DNA of 21,010 nt from JAAYJR01 sp964540755 (GCA_964540755.1 CAZIOB010000054.1:1-21010), one strand, 5' to 3'. Counted from the first letter of the stretch, positions 1-8,181 are shown. Translations and numbers: made by a program. Notes: a model not told the origin generated them from the sequence alone.

Positions 1-114
1 TTCATACTATTAAAATTAATTATTTTTAAAGGTATAGTATAAAACTCGCATATATTTTAATAATCACCCTGGGTGTAAATATTTTACATGCTCGTTTCAT
101 AAATAAAAAATCAG
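1..114. other. AT-rich flank downstream of the dehydrogenase gene
   Basis: No gene is visible here; this is the 3' side of the minus-strand dehydrogenase. The only structure I see is an 11-bp perfect palindrome, CACCCTGGGTG (65-75), with AT-rich, partly symmetric flanks. Its one-base centre makes it a poor hairpin. It has no T-tract on the minus side, so it is not a convincing terminator and could as well be a protein-binding site for a gene further left. Confidence 0.35.
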
Positions 115-3042
115 TTATAACTTGCACGCATCATACATCACCTCCACCGGATGCAACGCCGTCCTTCCCGTGCCGTCCTTGATCTGGTGACGGCAGGATG
201 TCCCTCCTGCAACAATTATTGTATCTTTGCCGGCGCTGCGTACTGCAGGAAAGAGTACCATCTCACCTATTTTCATTGAAAGGTCATAATGTTCTTTTTC
301 ATAACCAAAAGAACCTGCCATGCCACAGCAACCTGAAGGTATTTCTTTTACTGTATAATTCTCCGGCAATGAAAGCATCTTTTTTGTCGGTTCGGTGCCT
401 GCAACTGCTTTTTGCTGACAATGGCCATGCAAAAGTATCTGTTTACGGGATTTAGTAAACTGGCCCGGTTTTATATTCCCCTTAATAATTTCAGCGGAAA
501 AGAATTCTTCAAAGAGCAGTGCATTTTGTCCCAGCCGCATGGCCGCAGGTTGCAATTTTTTGTCAACAAGCTCAGGATATTCATCGCGAAAAGCAAGAAT
601 TGCCGAAGGCTCAATACCTATCAGGGGTGTATTCCCGGAAACTATATCTTTAAGAAGTGTTACGTTATCTGTAGCAATTTTTTTGGAGGTACGCACCAGG
701 CCTTTAGAGAGAAAAGTGCGCCCGCTCTCCTTATGAATGGGGATTTTTACTTCATAGCCAAGTTTGGTAAGAAGTAATATTGCTTTTATGCCAATATCAC
801 TTTCGTTATAATTTGTGAATTCATCGTTAAAAAGATACACTTTGCCTTTTATGTTGCCTGCCGGGCCCGGTATTCCTGACAACGTCCATCTGTTAAGGGT
901 AATCTTTGAAAATTGAGGCAACATTCTTTTTGTTGTAAATCCTATTATTATTTTTGCAAATGAAAGATTTATCATAATATTGGATATACCAGGAAATAAA
1001 GCAGCCAGACGGTTAAGTCTTGGGAGATATGCTATAAGCTTTGTTCTTAAAGGGATCCCGTGAATGTCGTAATAATGTTGCATAAACTCTGCTTTCAGTT
1101 TTGCCATATCCACATTGGAAGGGCATTCTCTTTTACATGCTTTGCAGGAAATGCACAAATCGAGGATATCATAGATCTCCTTCCGGCCAAAAGCGCTTTT
1201 ATCACCCTCCTTATAGAAAAATTCCCGTAAAATATTTGCCCTGCCGCGAGTTGTTTTATCCTCATCACGGGTTGCCATGAAAGTGGGGCACATAGTTCCT
1301 CCGATTATTTCACTTTTCCGGCAGTCTGCCGTGCCATTGCATTTTTCTATACTTCTCAGGTAACCCCTGTTTTTTGAGAAATCAAATATCGTTTCAAAAT
1401 CTGGGGTTTCCATACCCGGAATTACACGCAAATTTTCTGCAATAGGGGGTGTATCCAGAATTTTTCCGGGATTCAGGATATTTTCAGGGTCCCAGGTTTT
1501 TTTTATTTTTTTCAGGAGGCCATAATTATGGTCACCCAGAATCAACGGGATAAATTTTCCTCTTATTCTGCCATCTCCATGTTCACCACTCATTGAACCG
1601 CGATATTTTTTTACTAATTCCGCCATATCTGTCATTAGATTGTCAAACAGTTGCACATCTGACGGATCTTTAAAATTCAACAGAGGCCGGAAATGGATCT
1701 CACCGGTAGCAATATGAGCATGAAATACACTTGTAAGTTGATATCTGGCAAGAATTTTTTTAAGGTCTTTTATATATTCCGGAAGGTATTCAGGCGCCAC
1801 TGCAGTATCTTCAATACCTGAAACTACTTTACGGTCACCCGGAATATTGGCAAGGAGTCCCAGTCCTGCAGTACGCACAGCCCAAACCCGCTTGATCATA
1901 TCTTCGCCGGTGATAAGGGGATAGTGGTAACCAAGTCCGGCGCTGCATAAATCATTTTCCAGCGCTGCTGCTTTTTCCCTTAATTCATCTTCTGAATCAA
2001 AGGCAAACTCGATCATGAGCATAGCACCGGGATCCCCTTTAATAAAAAACCGGTTTTTTTTCTGTTCGATATTTTCTTTTGTACATTGCATGAGGATATC
2101 GTCCATTAGCTCTATCGCGCGTGGATTATGGTTCAATGCAACAAGATTTCCTTCAAGTGATTCCTCAAGAGTTTTAAAATGAGCACATACCAATCCCCTA
2201 TGAGGAGGTGGCAGGGGAACCAGGTTAAGTTTTAATTTATAAGAAAAGGCTAATGTGCCTTCTGAACCGGCCAGCAGTTTGCAAAAATTGAATTTTTCAT
2301 CTTTTTCTGTAAAAATTTCAGATTCAAGAAGTGAATCTATCGCATATCCCATATTGCGCCGGGTTACTTTAGGATCAGGAAAATTTTCTCTTATTGCGTC
2401 ACGGTTAGCCTTATCTGAGAGTATTTCAAATATATTTTTATAGATATTCTTTTCCAGGTTATTCGGTGAGTTATTCATTATGTGATAGAATTCCTCTTTT
2501 GAGATGCCACAGAATATTGTTTCGGACCCGTCGGAAAGGATTGCTTCCACTTCCAGTATATGTTCGCGAACGCTTCCATATATAAGTGAATGGAGTCCGC
2601 ATGAATTATTACCCAGCATTCCGGCGACCACACACCTGTTGGCAGTGGAAGTTTCAGGGCCAAACTGAAGCCCGTGCGGCTTAAGAAACATATTTAGCTC
2701 TTCCGGCACAACCCCTGGTTCAACAATTATCCAGTGTTCTTCCTTGTTAAATTCAAGGATGTGGTTCATATATTTGGAAATATCAACAACTATTCCTTTC
2801 CCCACAACCTGGCCAGCCAGAGAAGTGCCGCCTCCCCGGGGAATCACGGAAGTACCGTTCTCACGTGCAAAAGCTATGATCTTTTTTATGTCCTCTTTGT
2901 TTTTGGGCCGTGTTACTGCCAATGGCAATTCCCTGTATTGTGAAGCGTCGGTTGAATAAAGAATACGCTGCACCTCGTCAGTAAACAGATCGCCTTCAAG
3001 TTGCAGCCTGAGACGGGAGAAAGCATCTGGTATATTGCTCAT
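115..3042 (-). CDS. FAD/4Fe-4S 2-hydroxyacid dehydrogenase, YdiJ/D-lactate dehydrogenase type
   Basis: A 975-residue fusion of a flavin dehydrogenase and a Fe-S electron-transfer module, close to the length of E. coli YdiJ. From the N-terminus: an FAD-binding PCMH domain (about 40-270) with PRGGGTSLAGQ (68-78), GNNSCG (144-149) and GSEGT (259-263); a C-terminal FAD-oxidase domain with HAHIATGEIH (441-450), SGEHGDGR (485-492) and NPGK (524-527); a ferredoxin-like segment with C568, C574 and C585 and a full CxxCxxCxxxCP motif (C630, C633, C636, C640); then a CCG-type domain with HGHCQQ (872-877), GCCGMAG (904-910) and C950. The family oxidises D-2-hydroxyacids (D-lactate, D-2-hydroxyglutarate, glycolate) and passes electrons to quinone or another carrier, acting in the cytoplasm or at the inner face of the membrane. 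The substrate cannot be read from the sequence. An exact Bacteroidota promoter precedes it, so it can be expressed apart from the upstream DoxX-fusion gene. Lactate oxidation linked to rhamnose use is an inference from context. Confidence 0.9.
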   Translation of the reverse strand: MSNIPDAFSRLRLQLEGDLFTDEVQRILYSTDASQYRELPLAVTRPKNKEDIKKIIAFARENGTSVIPRGGGTSLAGQVVGKGIVVDISKYMNHILEFNKEEHWIIVEPGVVPEELNMFLKPHGLQFGPETSTANRCVVAGMLGNNSCGLHSLIYGSVREHILEVEAILSDGSETIFCGISKEEFYHIMNNSPNNLEKNIYKNIFEILSDKANRDAIRENFPDPKVTRRNMGYAIDSLLESEIFTEKDEKFNFCKLLAGSEGTLAFSYKLKLNLVPLPPPHRGLVCAHFKTLEESLEGNLVALNHNPRAIELMDDILMQCTKENIEQKKNRFFIKGDPGAMLMIEFAFDSEDELREKAAALENDLCSAGLGYHYPLITGEDMIKRVWAVRTAGLGLLANIPGDRKVVSGIEDTAVAPEYLPEYIKDLKKILARYQLTSVFHAHIATGEIHFRPLLNFKDPSDVQLFDNLMTDMAELVKKYRGSMSGEHGDGRIRGKFIPLILGDHNYGLLKKIKKTWDPENILNPGKILDTPPIAENLRVIPGMETPDFETIFDFSKNRGYLRSIEKCNGTADCRKSEIIGGTMCPTFMATRDEDKTTRGRANILREFFYKEGDKSAFGRKEIYDILDLCISCKACKRECPSNVDMAKLKAEFMQHYYDIHGIPLRTKLIAYLPRLNRLAALFPGISNIMINLSFAKIIIGFTTKRMLPQFSKITLNRWTLSGIPGPAGNIKGKVYLFNDEFTNYNESDIGIKAILLLTKLGYEVKIPIHKESGRTFLSKGLVRTSKKIATDNVTLLKDIVSGNTPLIGIEPSAILAFRDEYPELVDKKLQPAAMRLGQNALLFEEFFSAEIIKGNIKPGQFTKSRKQILLHGHCQQKAVAGTEPTKKMLSLPENYTVKEIPSGCCGMAGSFGYEKEHYDLSMKIGEMVLFPAVRSAGKDTIIVAGGTSCRHQIKDGTGRTALHPVEVMYDACKL

Positions 3043-3085
3043 GTGTAATAAACGATTTTTAATGCATTAATTACCGGAAAAGGTG

Positions 3086-3117
3086 CAAAAATAGAAGTTT
3101 TGTTCTATTGTTGCAAA
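3086..3117 (-). promoter_or_regulatory. Bacteroidota-type promoter of the FAD/Fe-S dehydrogenase
   Basis: Read on the minus strand, TTTG (plus-strand 3114-3117) is followed after 20 nt by TATTTTTG (3086-3093). This matches the known Bacteroidota primary-sigma pattern (-33 TTTG, about 19-21 nt, -7 TAnnTTTG) without a mismatch. Transcription would start near 3080, giving a leader of about 40 nt before the ATG at 3042. It is the only exact match I found upstream of a gene in the window. Confidence 0.7.
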
Positions 3118-3140
3118 TTGAAAATAATACCCTCATCACA

Positions 3141-3160
3141 TTTACCAGTGACCGGTTAAA
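3141..3160 (-). other. Weak stem-loop just after the DoxX-fusion gene
   Basis: On the minus strand an arm ACCGG and an arm CTGGT (one G-T pair) close a 3-nt loop, with flanking T and A runs that can extend the stem. It starts about 9 nt after the stop of the DoxX-fusion gene and lies upstream of the dehydrogenase promoter. There is no T-tract, so it may protect or partly terminate the upstream transcript, or mean nothing. Confidence 0.2.
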
Positions 3161-3168
3161 ATATTTTT

Positions 3169-4704
3169 TCAGGCAAGCCAGCGTCGTTCTCTCTGTGCGA
3201 GAAAGGCTGAATTAAAAACATCAAGCGCTATATTGCAATCTTCAACGATTTGGAAATCATACATCCCGACACAAATAAAGTCAGCGCCGTTCTTAAAAGC
3301 GTATTGGAAAGCATCCCGGGGATGAATTGCGCCTGCTGCAAGTATCTTAAAGGCTATCCATGGTTCTTCCAGACTATTCATGAATTCAATAGTCTCCTGC
3401 GGCTTAAAACAGAAGATATTGTCTTTATAACCTTCATCAACTGTTGTTTTTTGTTCAGGATCTACCTCGGCAGACCAGTAATGATGGTGATGAAGGGTTT
3501 TTACCCAGAAATCAGGCTTAATTCCCTGTTCAACACAGCCTTTTATTGTTTCCAGCCTGTGTCCTCCGATACCTGCGGGTTTACCGTAACTTCTTATAAG
3601 TTCAAGAGCTTTAGCAATTTCATCGAATTTTCCTTGTTTTACCAGAGTATCAGCTATGCCCCCATGGCAATACATGGCAACGGCACCGGCTTCCTCCGAC
3701 AATCTGACTCCTCCTGCCAATCCTTCTTTGCCACCACCTCCACAGTCGGAAATGAATTGAATTTTCCCATCAGTTTCGTGCCAGTATTTATTGAGTATTC
3801 TTGCAAGAGCAGGATTGGTAAGTATTGTGTTAATGCCGCATTTTTCTGCCAGTTGAAAGGTCATCATCACCCGTTCGTCAGTATGATATGCTTTAACCAG
3901 TTTAGAGGCATAAATAAGATCACGTGCATGAGCCCAGCCGCCGATAAGATTTCCCCCCATAATCAGCCGGCTTAACTCAATATTGCCTAATTTGCCTTTT
4001 GGTATTTGTCCTTTAAGGTCATTAAGAGAAGCAAAATTAAAACTTTTGAGCGTAGCGCTTGAAAGGGCATCGGGATTATCAGCAAGGTATTTCTCCTCGA
4101 AACTGTCCCATTTATTTTTTTTATAAAGCGCATAAGCAAAGGCTCCCAGAAAAGGTACACTTATAAGGTCCCTTAATATTTCCCTGCGTTCCAGGGAAGT
4201 ACCCTCTTTTTTATCACCGGGAACAGGAGCGCTTGCCTTCTCCTCTTTCCACCGTTTAATCAGACGGTCAACTCCATAAAAATATTTTGAGGGGAGGACT
4301 ATGAAGACTACAAGTATAAAAAATTCAACAAGGTTTTTATTGACCCAGAGATAACTTCCCTCGGCAACAGCTCCGAAAGTATGGCCGGGAATGGGTGGAG
4401 AAGCAGCAAAATAAAATAGCAAAAGCAATGCTCCTGCCACTGAAGCCCAACGTACCAGGAGTCCCGTAAACAATGCAAGGCCGATAAGTATGAGCCCCCA
4501 GATATTAAGGAAGTCCACAATATTGATTATTTCGGGGGATTCAGCCATACGATTAAAAATATCAGAAAAGAACCAGGTAGAACTCATAAGATAGGTCTTG
4601 GCACTCCACACGGGATTTATCAGTTTGGCAATACCCTCATAAAGAAAATGCCACCCAACAATTATTCTTAATAAGGTAAGTGAGTAATTTCTGAATTTAT
4701 TCAT
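3169..4704 (-). CDS. DoxX-like membrane domain fused to a Tat-like segment and a TIM-barrel-like domain
   Basis: 511 residues. Residues 1-140 carry four hydrophobic segments (about 8-25, 62-82, 84-101, 124-139) in the manner of DoxX/DoxD proteins, which are small quinone-linked membrane proteins. A charged linker (150-172) ends in ERREILR (172-178), followed by a short hydrophobic stretch (180-195). This resembles a twin-arginine signal, placed inside the protein rather than at its start. Residues about 235-511 look like an aldo/keto-reductase-related TIM barrel (KLGNIELSRLIMGGN at 238-252, CGINTILTNP at 289-298), but I see no Tyr/Lys of the AKR tetrad. A Cys-Gly4 run (321-325) and four histidines (405-408) could hold a metal or other ligand. 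If the N-terminus is cytoplasmic, the barrel would end up outside the cytoplasm. The function is unknown. The dehydrogenase gene lies 126 bp downstream on the same strand. Confidence 0.8.
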   Translation of the reverse strand: MNKFRNYSLTLLRIIVGWHFLYEGIAKLINPVWSAKTYLMSSTWFFSDIFNRMAESPEIINIVDFLNIWGLILIGLALFTGLLVRWASVAGALLLLFYFAASPPIPGHTFGAVAEGSYLWVNKNLVEFFILVVFIVLPSKYFYGVDRLIKRWKEEKASAPVPGDKKEGTSLERREILRDLISVPFLGAFAYALYKKNKWDSFEEKYLADNPDALSSATLKSFNFASLNDLKGQIPKGKLGNIELSRLIMGGNLIGGWAHARDLIYASKLVKAYHTDERVMMTFQLAEKCGINTILTNPALARILNKYWHETDGKIQFISDCGGGGKEGLAGGVRLSEEAGAVAMYCHGGIADTLVKQGKFDEIAKALELIRSYGKPAGIGGHRLETIKGCVEQGIKPDFWVKTLHHHHYWSAEVDPEQKTTVDEGYKDNIFCFKPQETIEFMNSLEEPWIAFKILAAGAIHPRDAFQYAFKNGADFICVGMYDFQIVEDCNIALDVFNSAFLAQRERRWLA

Positions 4705-4929
4705 AGATTTTGTTTTAATATATTAATTAATGTATATGCTATGGAAAGAATATATTTCGTAATCAAATTTCGGTAAAATAAATTATTCACTATTTTAAAA
4801 GGTTGAAAATTAATTATTTATGTCATTATAGAGATAATAATTTTTTATTTTTTTTCAAAACCGGCTCATTATTATTACAAATATAAAAATTAACCGAAAT
4901 TAAAGATAATCATTCAAATATTGTTTTAA
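4705..4929. other. AT-rich intergenic region upstream of the DoxX-fusion gene
   Basis: No gene is visible. This is the left half of the 496-bp divergent region between the DoxX-fusion gene and the AraC-type regulator gene, and should hold the promoter of the former. On the minus strand a TAnnTTTG-like -7 box lies at 4878-4885, but the nearest upstream TTTG is about 29 nt away instead of 19-21, so I do not call it a promoter. Confidence 0.4.
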
Positions 4930-5100
4930 AGCTTAGGCATTGTTACTAAATAACCTGAACATTTAGGCTTGTTCTTTTTGCTTTTTACTGCATTGAAATT
5001 TTTCGCCATAGCTTTGGCTATGCCTCAAAATTTTACTTTGTTAAAAACAAAAATAACTTCGCCTATTTTATTCACTATATTTCGTAACAAAGCCTTAGCC
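4930..5100. repeat. Near-palindromic element of about 171 bp (MITE- or REP-like)
   Basis: The outer ends (4930-4952 and 5078-5100) are inverted repeats agreeing at 19 of 23 positions. The symmetry continues inward. CATAGC (5007-5012) pairs with GCTATG (5017-5022) round a TTTG loop; AAATTTT and AAAATTT arms flank it; and the pyrimidine-rich stretch 4968-4990 mirrors the purine-rich 5041-5063 imperfectly. All of this is centred on one point near 5015. There is no coding sequence inside. The organisation fits a non-autonomous miniature inverted-repeat element, or a large hairpin that could act at the RNA level. Similar 'gccatagc...ggctatg' hairpins seem familiar to me from Bacteroidota intergenic DNA, but that is memory, not a search. 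It sits about 100 bp upstream of the AraC-type gene. Confidence 0.55.
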
Positions 5101-5200
5101 CGCTGAAGTTCCCAGGGATGTAATCCCTTGCAAATATATTCCTAAATTTTGTAAAATGATTTAAATTATTTACATTGAAAGATTTCTTAACTTTGCTGTT

Positions 5201-6226
5201 ATGAATATAATCATTCCAAAATATTATGATCCAAAAGAAAAGCTTACATATAAAGCTGATTCCTGTGTGCCCCTCCGTCAGGCCTGGCAGAATAATGAAC
5301 TTGAACTGAATGCTTTGGCCAGGGGGACATACCCGGGACAAAAATTAAAAAATGATGAACTTGAAGGATTAAAATGCATTGGTTACTGGGATATAAAAAA
5401 ATTTCAAAACTGGGGATTGGAATGGCATACCAATGAAGGCATTGAAATTTGCTTTCTTGAGAACGGGAACCTGGATTTTTTATTGAAGGATAAACTTATC
5501 AATATACAGACTAACGACATTACGATTACCCGTCCCTGGATAATTCACAAACTTGGAAATCCAAATGTTAATCCGAGTAAATTATACTATCTTATTCTCG
5601 ATGTCAATGTAAGGCATCCGCATCAACAATGGGAATGGCCGGACTGGATCATACTAAATCAAAAGGATATGAATGAACTGACACTGAAATTAAGACAAAG
5701 TGAGCAGCCTGTATTAAAAGCAACAAGGGAATTCAGGAATTGCTTTATTGAAATAGGCAGAGTTATTAAGCATGAAAATAATGGTAAATATGATTCAAGG
5801 ATAAAAGTACTTATAAACAACTTATTTATCCTTTTGCTTGACATCCTGAATGAAGGCAATATTATCCTTGACCAGTCACTGGTTGAAAGTAAAAGGACCG
5901 TAGAGCTTTTTCTTCACTCTCTTCAGTCCTCATTAGATGAATTCTGGACAGTTGTCAAGATGGCCGAATATTGTCATCTTGGGGTTACCCGTTTTACACA
6001 CTACTGCAAAGAGATTACCAACTGCTCACCCATGGAATATCTGAACTGGCTAAGAATGCGCAAGGCTGCGAAACTACTTAAAGAAGATCATGATGCCCAT
6101 GTAATTGATATAGCATATATGTGTGGATTTTCCTCCAGCCAGTACTTCAATTATGCTTTTAAAAAGCATTTTAAGATGTCTCCAAACAGTTACAGAAAAG
6201 AAAAACTGCCATCATATAATCAATGA
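5201..6226 (+). CDS. AraC-family transcriptional regulator
   Basis: 341 residues. The N-terminal half (about 60-135) reads as a cupin-like sensor domain (EWHTNEGIEICFLENG at 74-89, DITITRPWIIHKLGN at 106-120). The C-terminal 95 residues are a typical AraC/XylS DNA-binding domain with two helix-turn-helix units: the first around 250-272, the second around 300-330, with DIAYMCGFSSSQYFNYAFKK at 303-322. Such proteins bind a sugar or small ligand and activate nearby transport and catabolic genes. Its convergent neighbours rhaA/rhaM/rhaT and the minus-strand genes behind it make a rhamnose-responsive regulator likely; the known rhamnose regulators of Bacteroides are also AraC-type. The ATG at 5201 has no clear ribosome-binding site, which is usual in this phylum. 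No other in-frame start gives a full cupin domain. Confidence 0.92.
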   Translation: MNIIIPKYYDPKEKLTYKADSCVPLRQAWQNNELELNALARGTYPGQKLKNDELEGLKCIGYWDIKKFQNWGLEWHTNEGIEICFLENGNLDFLLKDKLINIQTNDITITRPWIIHKLGNPNVNPSKLYYLILDVNVRHPHQQWEWPDWIILNQKDMNELTLKLRQSEQPVLKATREFRNCFIEIGRVIKHENNGKYDSRIKVLINNLFILLLDILNEGNIILDQSLVESKRTVELFLHSLQSSLDEFWTVVKMAEYCHLGVTRFTHYCKEITNCSPMEYLNWLRMRKAAKLLKEDHDAHVIDIAYMCGFSSSQYFNYAFKKHFKMSPNSYRKEKLPSYNQ

Positions 6227-6380
6227 CTGATTCCCGGGGTGTTACAGAGACGAATTTCACAATATAAATCCATCTGATTATTTTCTCAATTATATTCAAA
6301 TTCACAGAATAAGTCAGACCGGTTTTTATGCCTGATTATCGGTAAGTTTGAAAGTTATACCGAATTATTTGGGAATGGAT

Positions 6381-6406
6381 AGAAAGGGGGAATAATCCCC
6401 CTCTCT
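6381..6406. terminator. Strong hairpin between the convergent araC-type and rhaA genes
   Basis: GGGGGA (6386-6391) and TCCCCC (6396-6401) close an ATAA loop. The stem extends outward by A-T, one mismatch, then three more pairs (AGA/TCT). It stands between the stops of two convergent genes, as expected of a bidirectional terminator. A T-run lies only about 14 nt further on the plus side (6421-6426) and none follows on the minus side, so it may block read-through by structure rather than as a canonical intrinsic terminator. The other 170 bases of the 199-bp gap show nothing. Confidence 0.6.
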
Positions 6407-6425
6407 GATGAATATTAAAGATTTT

Positions 6426-7691
6426 TTATCTTTTCAACAGTACCAGCTCCTCGTATTTTTGTATCTCTTCTATATAATCGTATCCGGCAGGTACTCCTTC
6501 ACTGATACACCAGTAATTCCATACAGCCCCGAAAAGCATAGTTTTCAGTTCTTCCAGCATTGCCAGCCGTTCGAAATATTTACCCGATTCTTCGTACTTA
6601 ACCAGATTTTTTGTCGGCTCCAGCGCTGCAAACAGGAATGCTTTCTGTGTGGCACGCGTACCAATAACATAGGCTCCGATACGATTTATTGAAGCGTCAA
6701 AAAAATCGAGGCCAATATTTACCCTGTCAAGGAAATTATTACGCATAACTTCAGATGCTATCAACTGCACTTCTTCATTAAGAGTTACTACATGATCGGA
6801 ATCCCAGCGAACAGGACGTGTAATATGCAGTAGTATTTCATCAACAAACTGAAGTACAGAAGAGATCTTATCCCCTACAACTTCTGTCGGATGAAAATGG
6901 CCGTTATCAAGGCAGATCAGCTTATTATTTTTTATTGCATATCCAAGGTAATAATCATGAGAACCCACGGTCATTGATTCAGCCCCGATGCCAAACAATT
7001 TACTCTCAATAGCATCCTTCATATGTTCCTTCGGATAACTTATTGCCATTGCCTCATCCAGGGATTTAGTCAATATAGCCCTGTAACCGTTACGATCAAC
7101 CGGAGTATCTTTTGAGCCGTCAGGAATCCATGTGTTATGAATGCAGGGGGTACCAAGCTGTTTGCCAATTTCTGCGGAGATAGCACGGCATCTTTTAACA
7201 TGCTCTACCCAGAATTTCCGTACTTTTTCATCTTTCGAAGATAAAGTAAAGCCACTGTCTGCCATTGGATGTGAAAAACATGTGGCGTTAAAATCCATTC
7301 CGATACCTCTTTCTTTGCACCAGTCGATCCATTTCTGAAAATGTTTCACTTCTATCTTGTCGCGATCAACAGTCTCATTCCCGAAATCACCATAACTGGC
7401 ATGCAGGTTCAAACGTTGTTTGCCTGGCAATAAAGACATTACTTTATCCAGATCAGCTCTCATTTCTTCTATACTTGTAGCTTTTCCGGGATAATTTCCC
7501 GTTGCCTGAATACCACCTCCTGAAAGCTCTGAATCAGGCTTTTCAAATCCCCCTACGTCATCTGTTTGCCAGCAATGAAGAGAGATAGCCACATCTTTCA
7601 TCTTGTCAATGGCAGCATCAGTATCCACGCCTATTTCAGCATATTGCTTCTTTGCAATGTCGTAAGCTTTTTTAATTAATTTTTCCTTCAT
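6426..7691 (-). CDS. rhaA: L-rhamnose isomerase
   Basis: Cytoplasmic isomerisation of L-rhamnose to L-rhamnulose. The 421 residues match the E. coli enzyme (419) along the whole length: SLHCWQTDDVGGFE (37-50), GGIQATGNYPGKA (59-71), LDNGHFHPTE (261-270), RPVRWDSDHVV (292-302), IGLDFFDASINRIGAYVIGT. The metal and catalytic ligands I recall for E. coli RhaA (E234, D267, H294, D302, D304) have counterparts E229, D262, H289, D297 and D299, a constant offset of five, so the enzyme should be active. It is the last gene of the minus-strand series, 43 nt after rhaM, and ends at a strong hairpin. Neither the kinase (rhaB) nor the aldolase (rhaD) needed for the next steps is beside it. Confidence 0.98.
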   Translation of the reverse strand: MKEKLIKKAYDIAKKQYAEIGVDTDAAIDKMKDVAISLHCWQTDDVGGFEKPDSELSGGGIQATGNYPGKATSIEEMRADLDKVMSLLPGKQRLNLHASYGDFGNETVDRDKIEVKHFQKWIDWCKERGIGMDFNATCFSHPMADSGFTLSSKDEKVRKFWVEHVKRCRAISAEIGKQLGTPCIHNTWIPDGSKDTPVDRNGYRAILTKSLDEAMAISYPKEHMKDAIESKLFGIGAESMTVGSHDYYLGYAIKNNKLICLDNGHFHPTEVVGDKISSVLQFVDEILLHITRPVRWDSDHVVTLNEEVQLIASEVMRNNFLDRVNIGLDFFDASINRIGAYVIGTRATQKAFLFAALEPTKNLVKYEESGKYFERLAMLEELKTMLFGAVWNYWCISEGVPAGYDYIEEIQKYEELVLLKR

Positions 7692-7734
7692 AATTTTTAT
7701 TTTTATTTATTAAGTAAATACTATCACTAAAATA

Positions 7735-8049
7735 TCACTCCATATGAAACACTTCTTTTAAATTTGCGGATACCGGTGAATTATCAGGATTTGTTTTCAT
7801 GATATCAGCCATATATGCCCACCATTTCCGGACAATCTCTGTCTTCCCCAGATCCTGTGATCCTTCTTCACCGGTTACTTTCTGAAAGGCAAAAAGAATA
7901 TTTGTTTCTTCATCCAGGAATATGGAGTACTCGCTTATCCCTGATTCTTTCAATAATTTTTTAAGTTCAGGCCATATTTCATCATGGCGCTTTTTATATT
8001 CTTCCGTTTGTCCCTCATTTAGGTACATTTTAAAAGCTACTCTCTTCAT
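7735..8049 (-). CDS. rhaM: L-rhamnose mutarotase
   Basis: 104 residues, exactly the length of E. coli RhaM, and colinear with it: AFKMYLNEG near the start, EEYKKRHDEIWPEL (16-29), KWWAYM, then NPDNSPVS and LKEVFHME at the C-terminus. RhaM interconverts the alpha and beta anomers of L-rhamnose in the cytoplasm so that the isomerase is supplied with the form it uses. The catalytic His22 is present, with the conserved Tyr18 and Trp pair. It lies between rhaT (132 nt upstream) and rhaA (43 nt downstream) on the same strand. An isolated CAAAAATA (minus TATTTTTG) at 8070-8077 resembles a -7 box, but no -33 TTTG stands at the right distance. Confidence 0.97.
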   Translation of the reverse strand: MKRVAFKMYLNEGQTEEYKKRHDEIWPELKKLLKESGISEYSIFLDEETNILFAFQKVTGEEGSQDLGKTEIVRKWWAYMADIMKTNPDNSPVSANLKEVFHME

Positions 8050-8148
8050 ATATTTAAATTCTTATCATTCAAAAATAAATCAATTTTGTCTGGAACCTTT
8101 TATTGTTTTAGCCGGCTCGTCAAATTCAGGAATCTTTTTAATGTTTAC

Positions 8149-8167
8149 TTATGCAAATAAGGCATAA
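8149..8167 (-). other. Small stem-loop in the rhaT-rhaM spacer
   Basis: TTATGC (8149-8154) and GCATAA (8162-8167) form a perfect 6-bp stem with a 7-nt loop, beginning 14 nt after the rhaT stop. No T-tract follows on the minus strand. It could adjust the relative amounts of the rhaT and rhaM/rhaA portions of a joint transcript. AT-rich sequence makes a chance occurrence possible. Confidence 0.22.
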
Positions 8168-8181
8168 AACTTTTCACTTTC

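Noticed and set aside
65..75. CACCCTGGGTG as terminator of the dehydrogenase gene
   Set aside because: The arms meet at a single base so no stable hairpin loop can form, and no T-tract follows on the minus strand.
3250..3975. 241-residue plus-strand frame opposite the DoxX-fusion gene
   Set aside because: It lies entirely antisense to a well-supported gene and its protein has no domain-like pattern; it is a shadow frame.
4878..4885. Minus-strand TATATTTG as -7 box for the DoxX-fusion gene
   Set aside because: The nearest upstream TTTG is about 29 nt away, outside the normal spacing, and the leader would exceed 160 nt.
5188..5195. TAACTTTG, a perfect -7 box just before the AraC-type start
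   Set aside because: It lies only 5 nt before the ATG, which would put the transcript start at or inside the start codon, and no TTTG or TTG stands 19-21 nt upstream.
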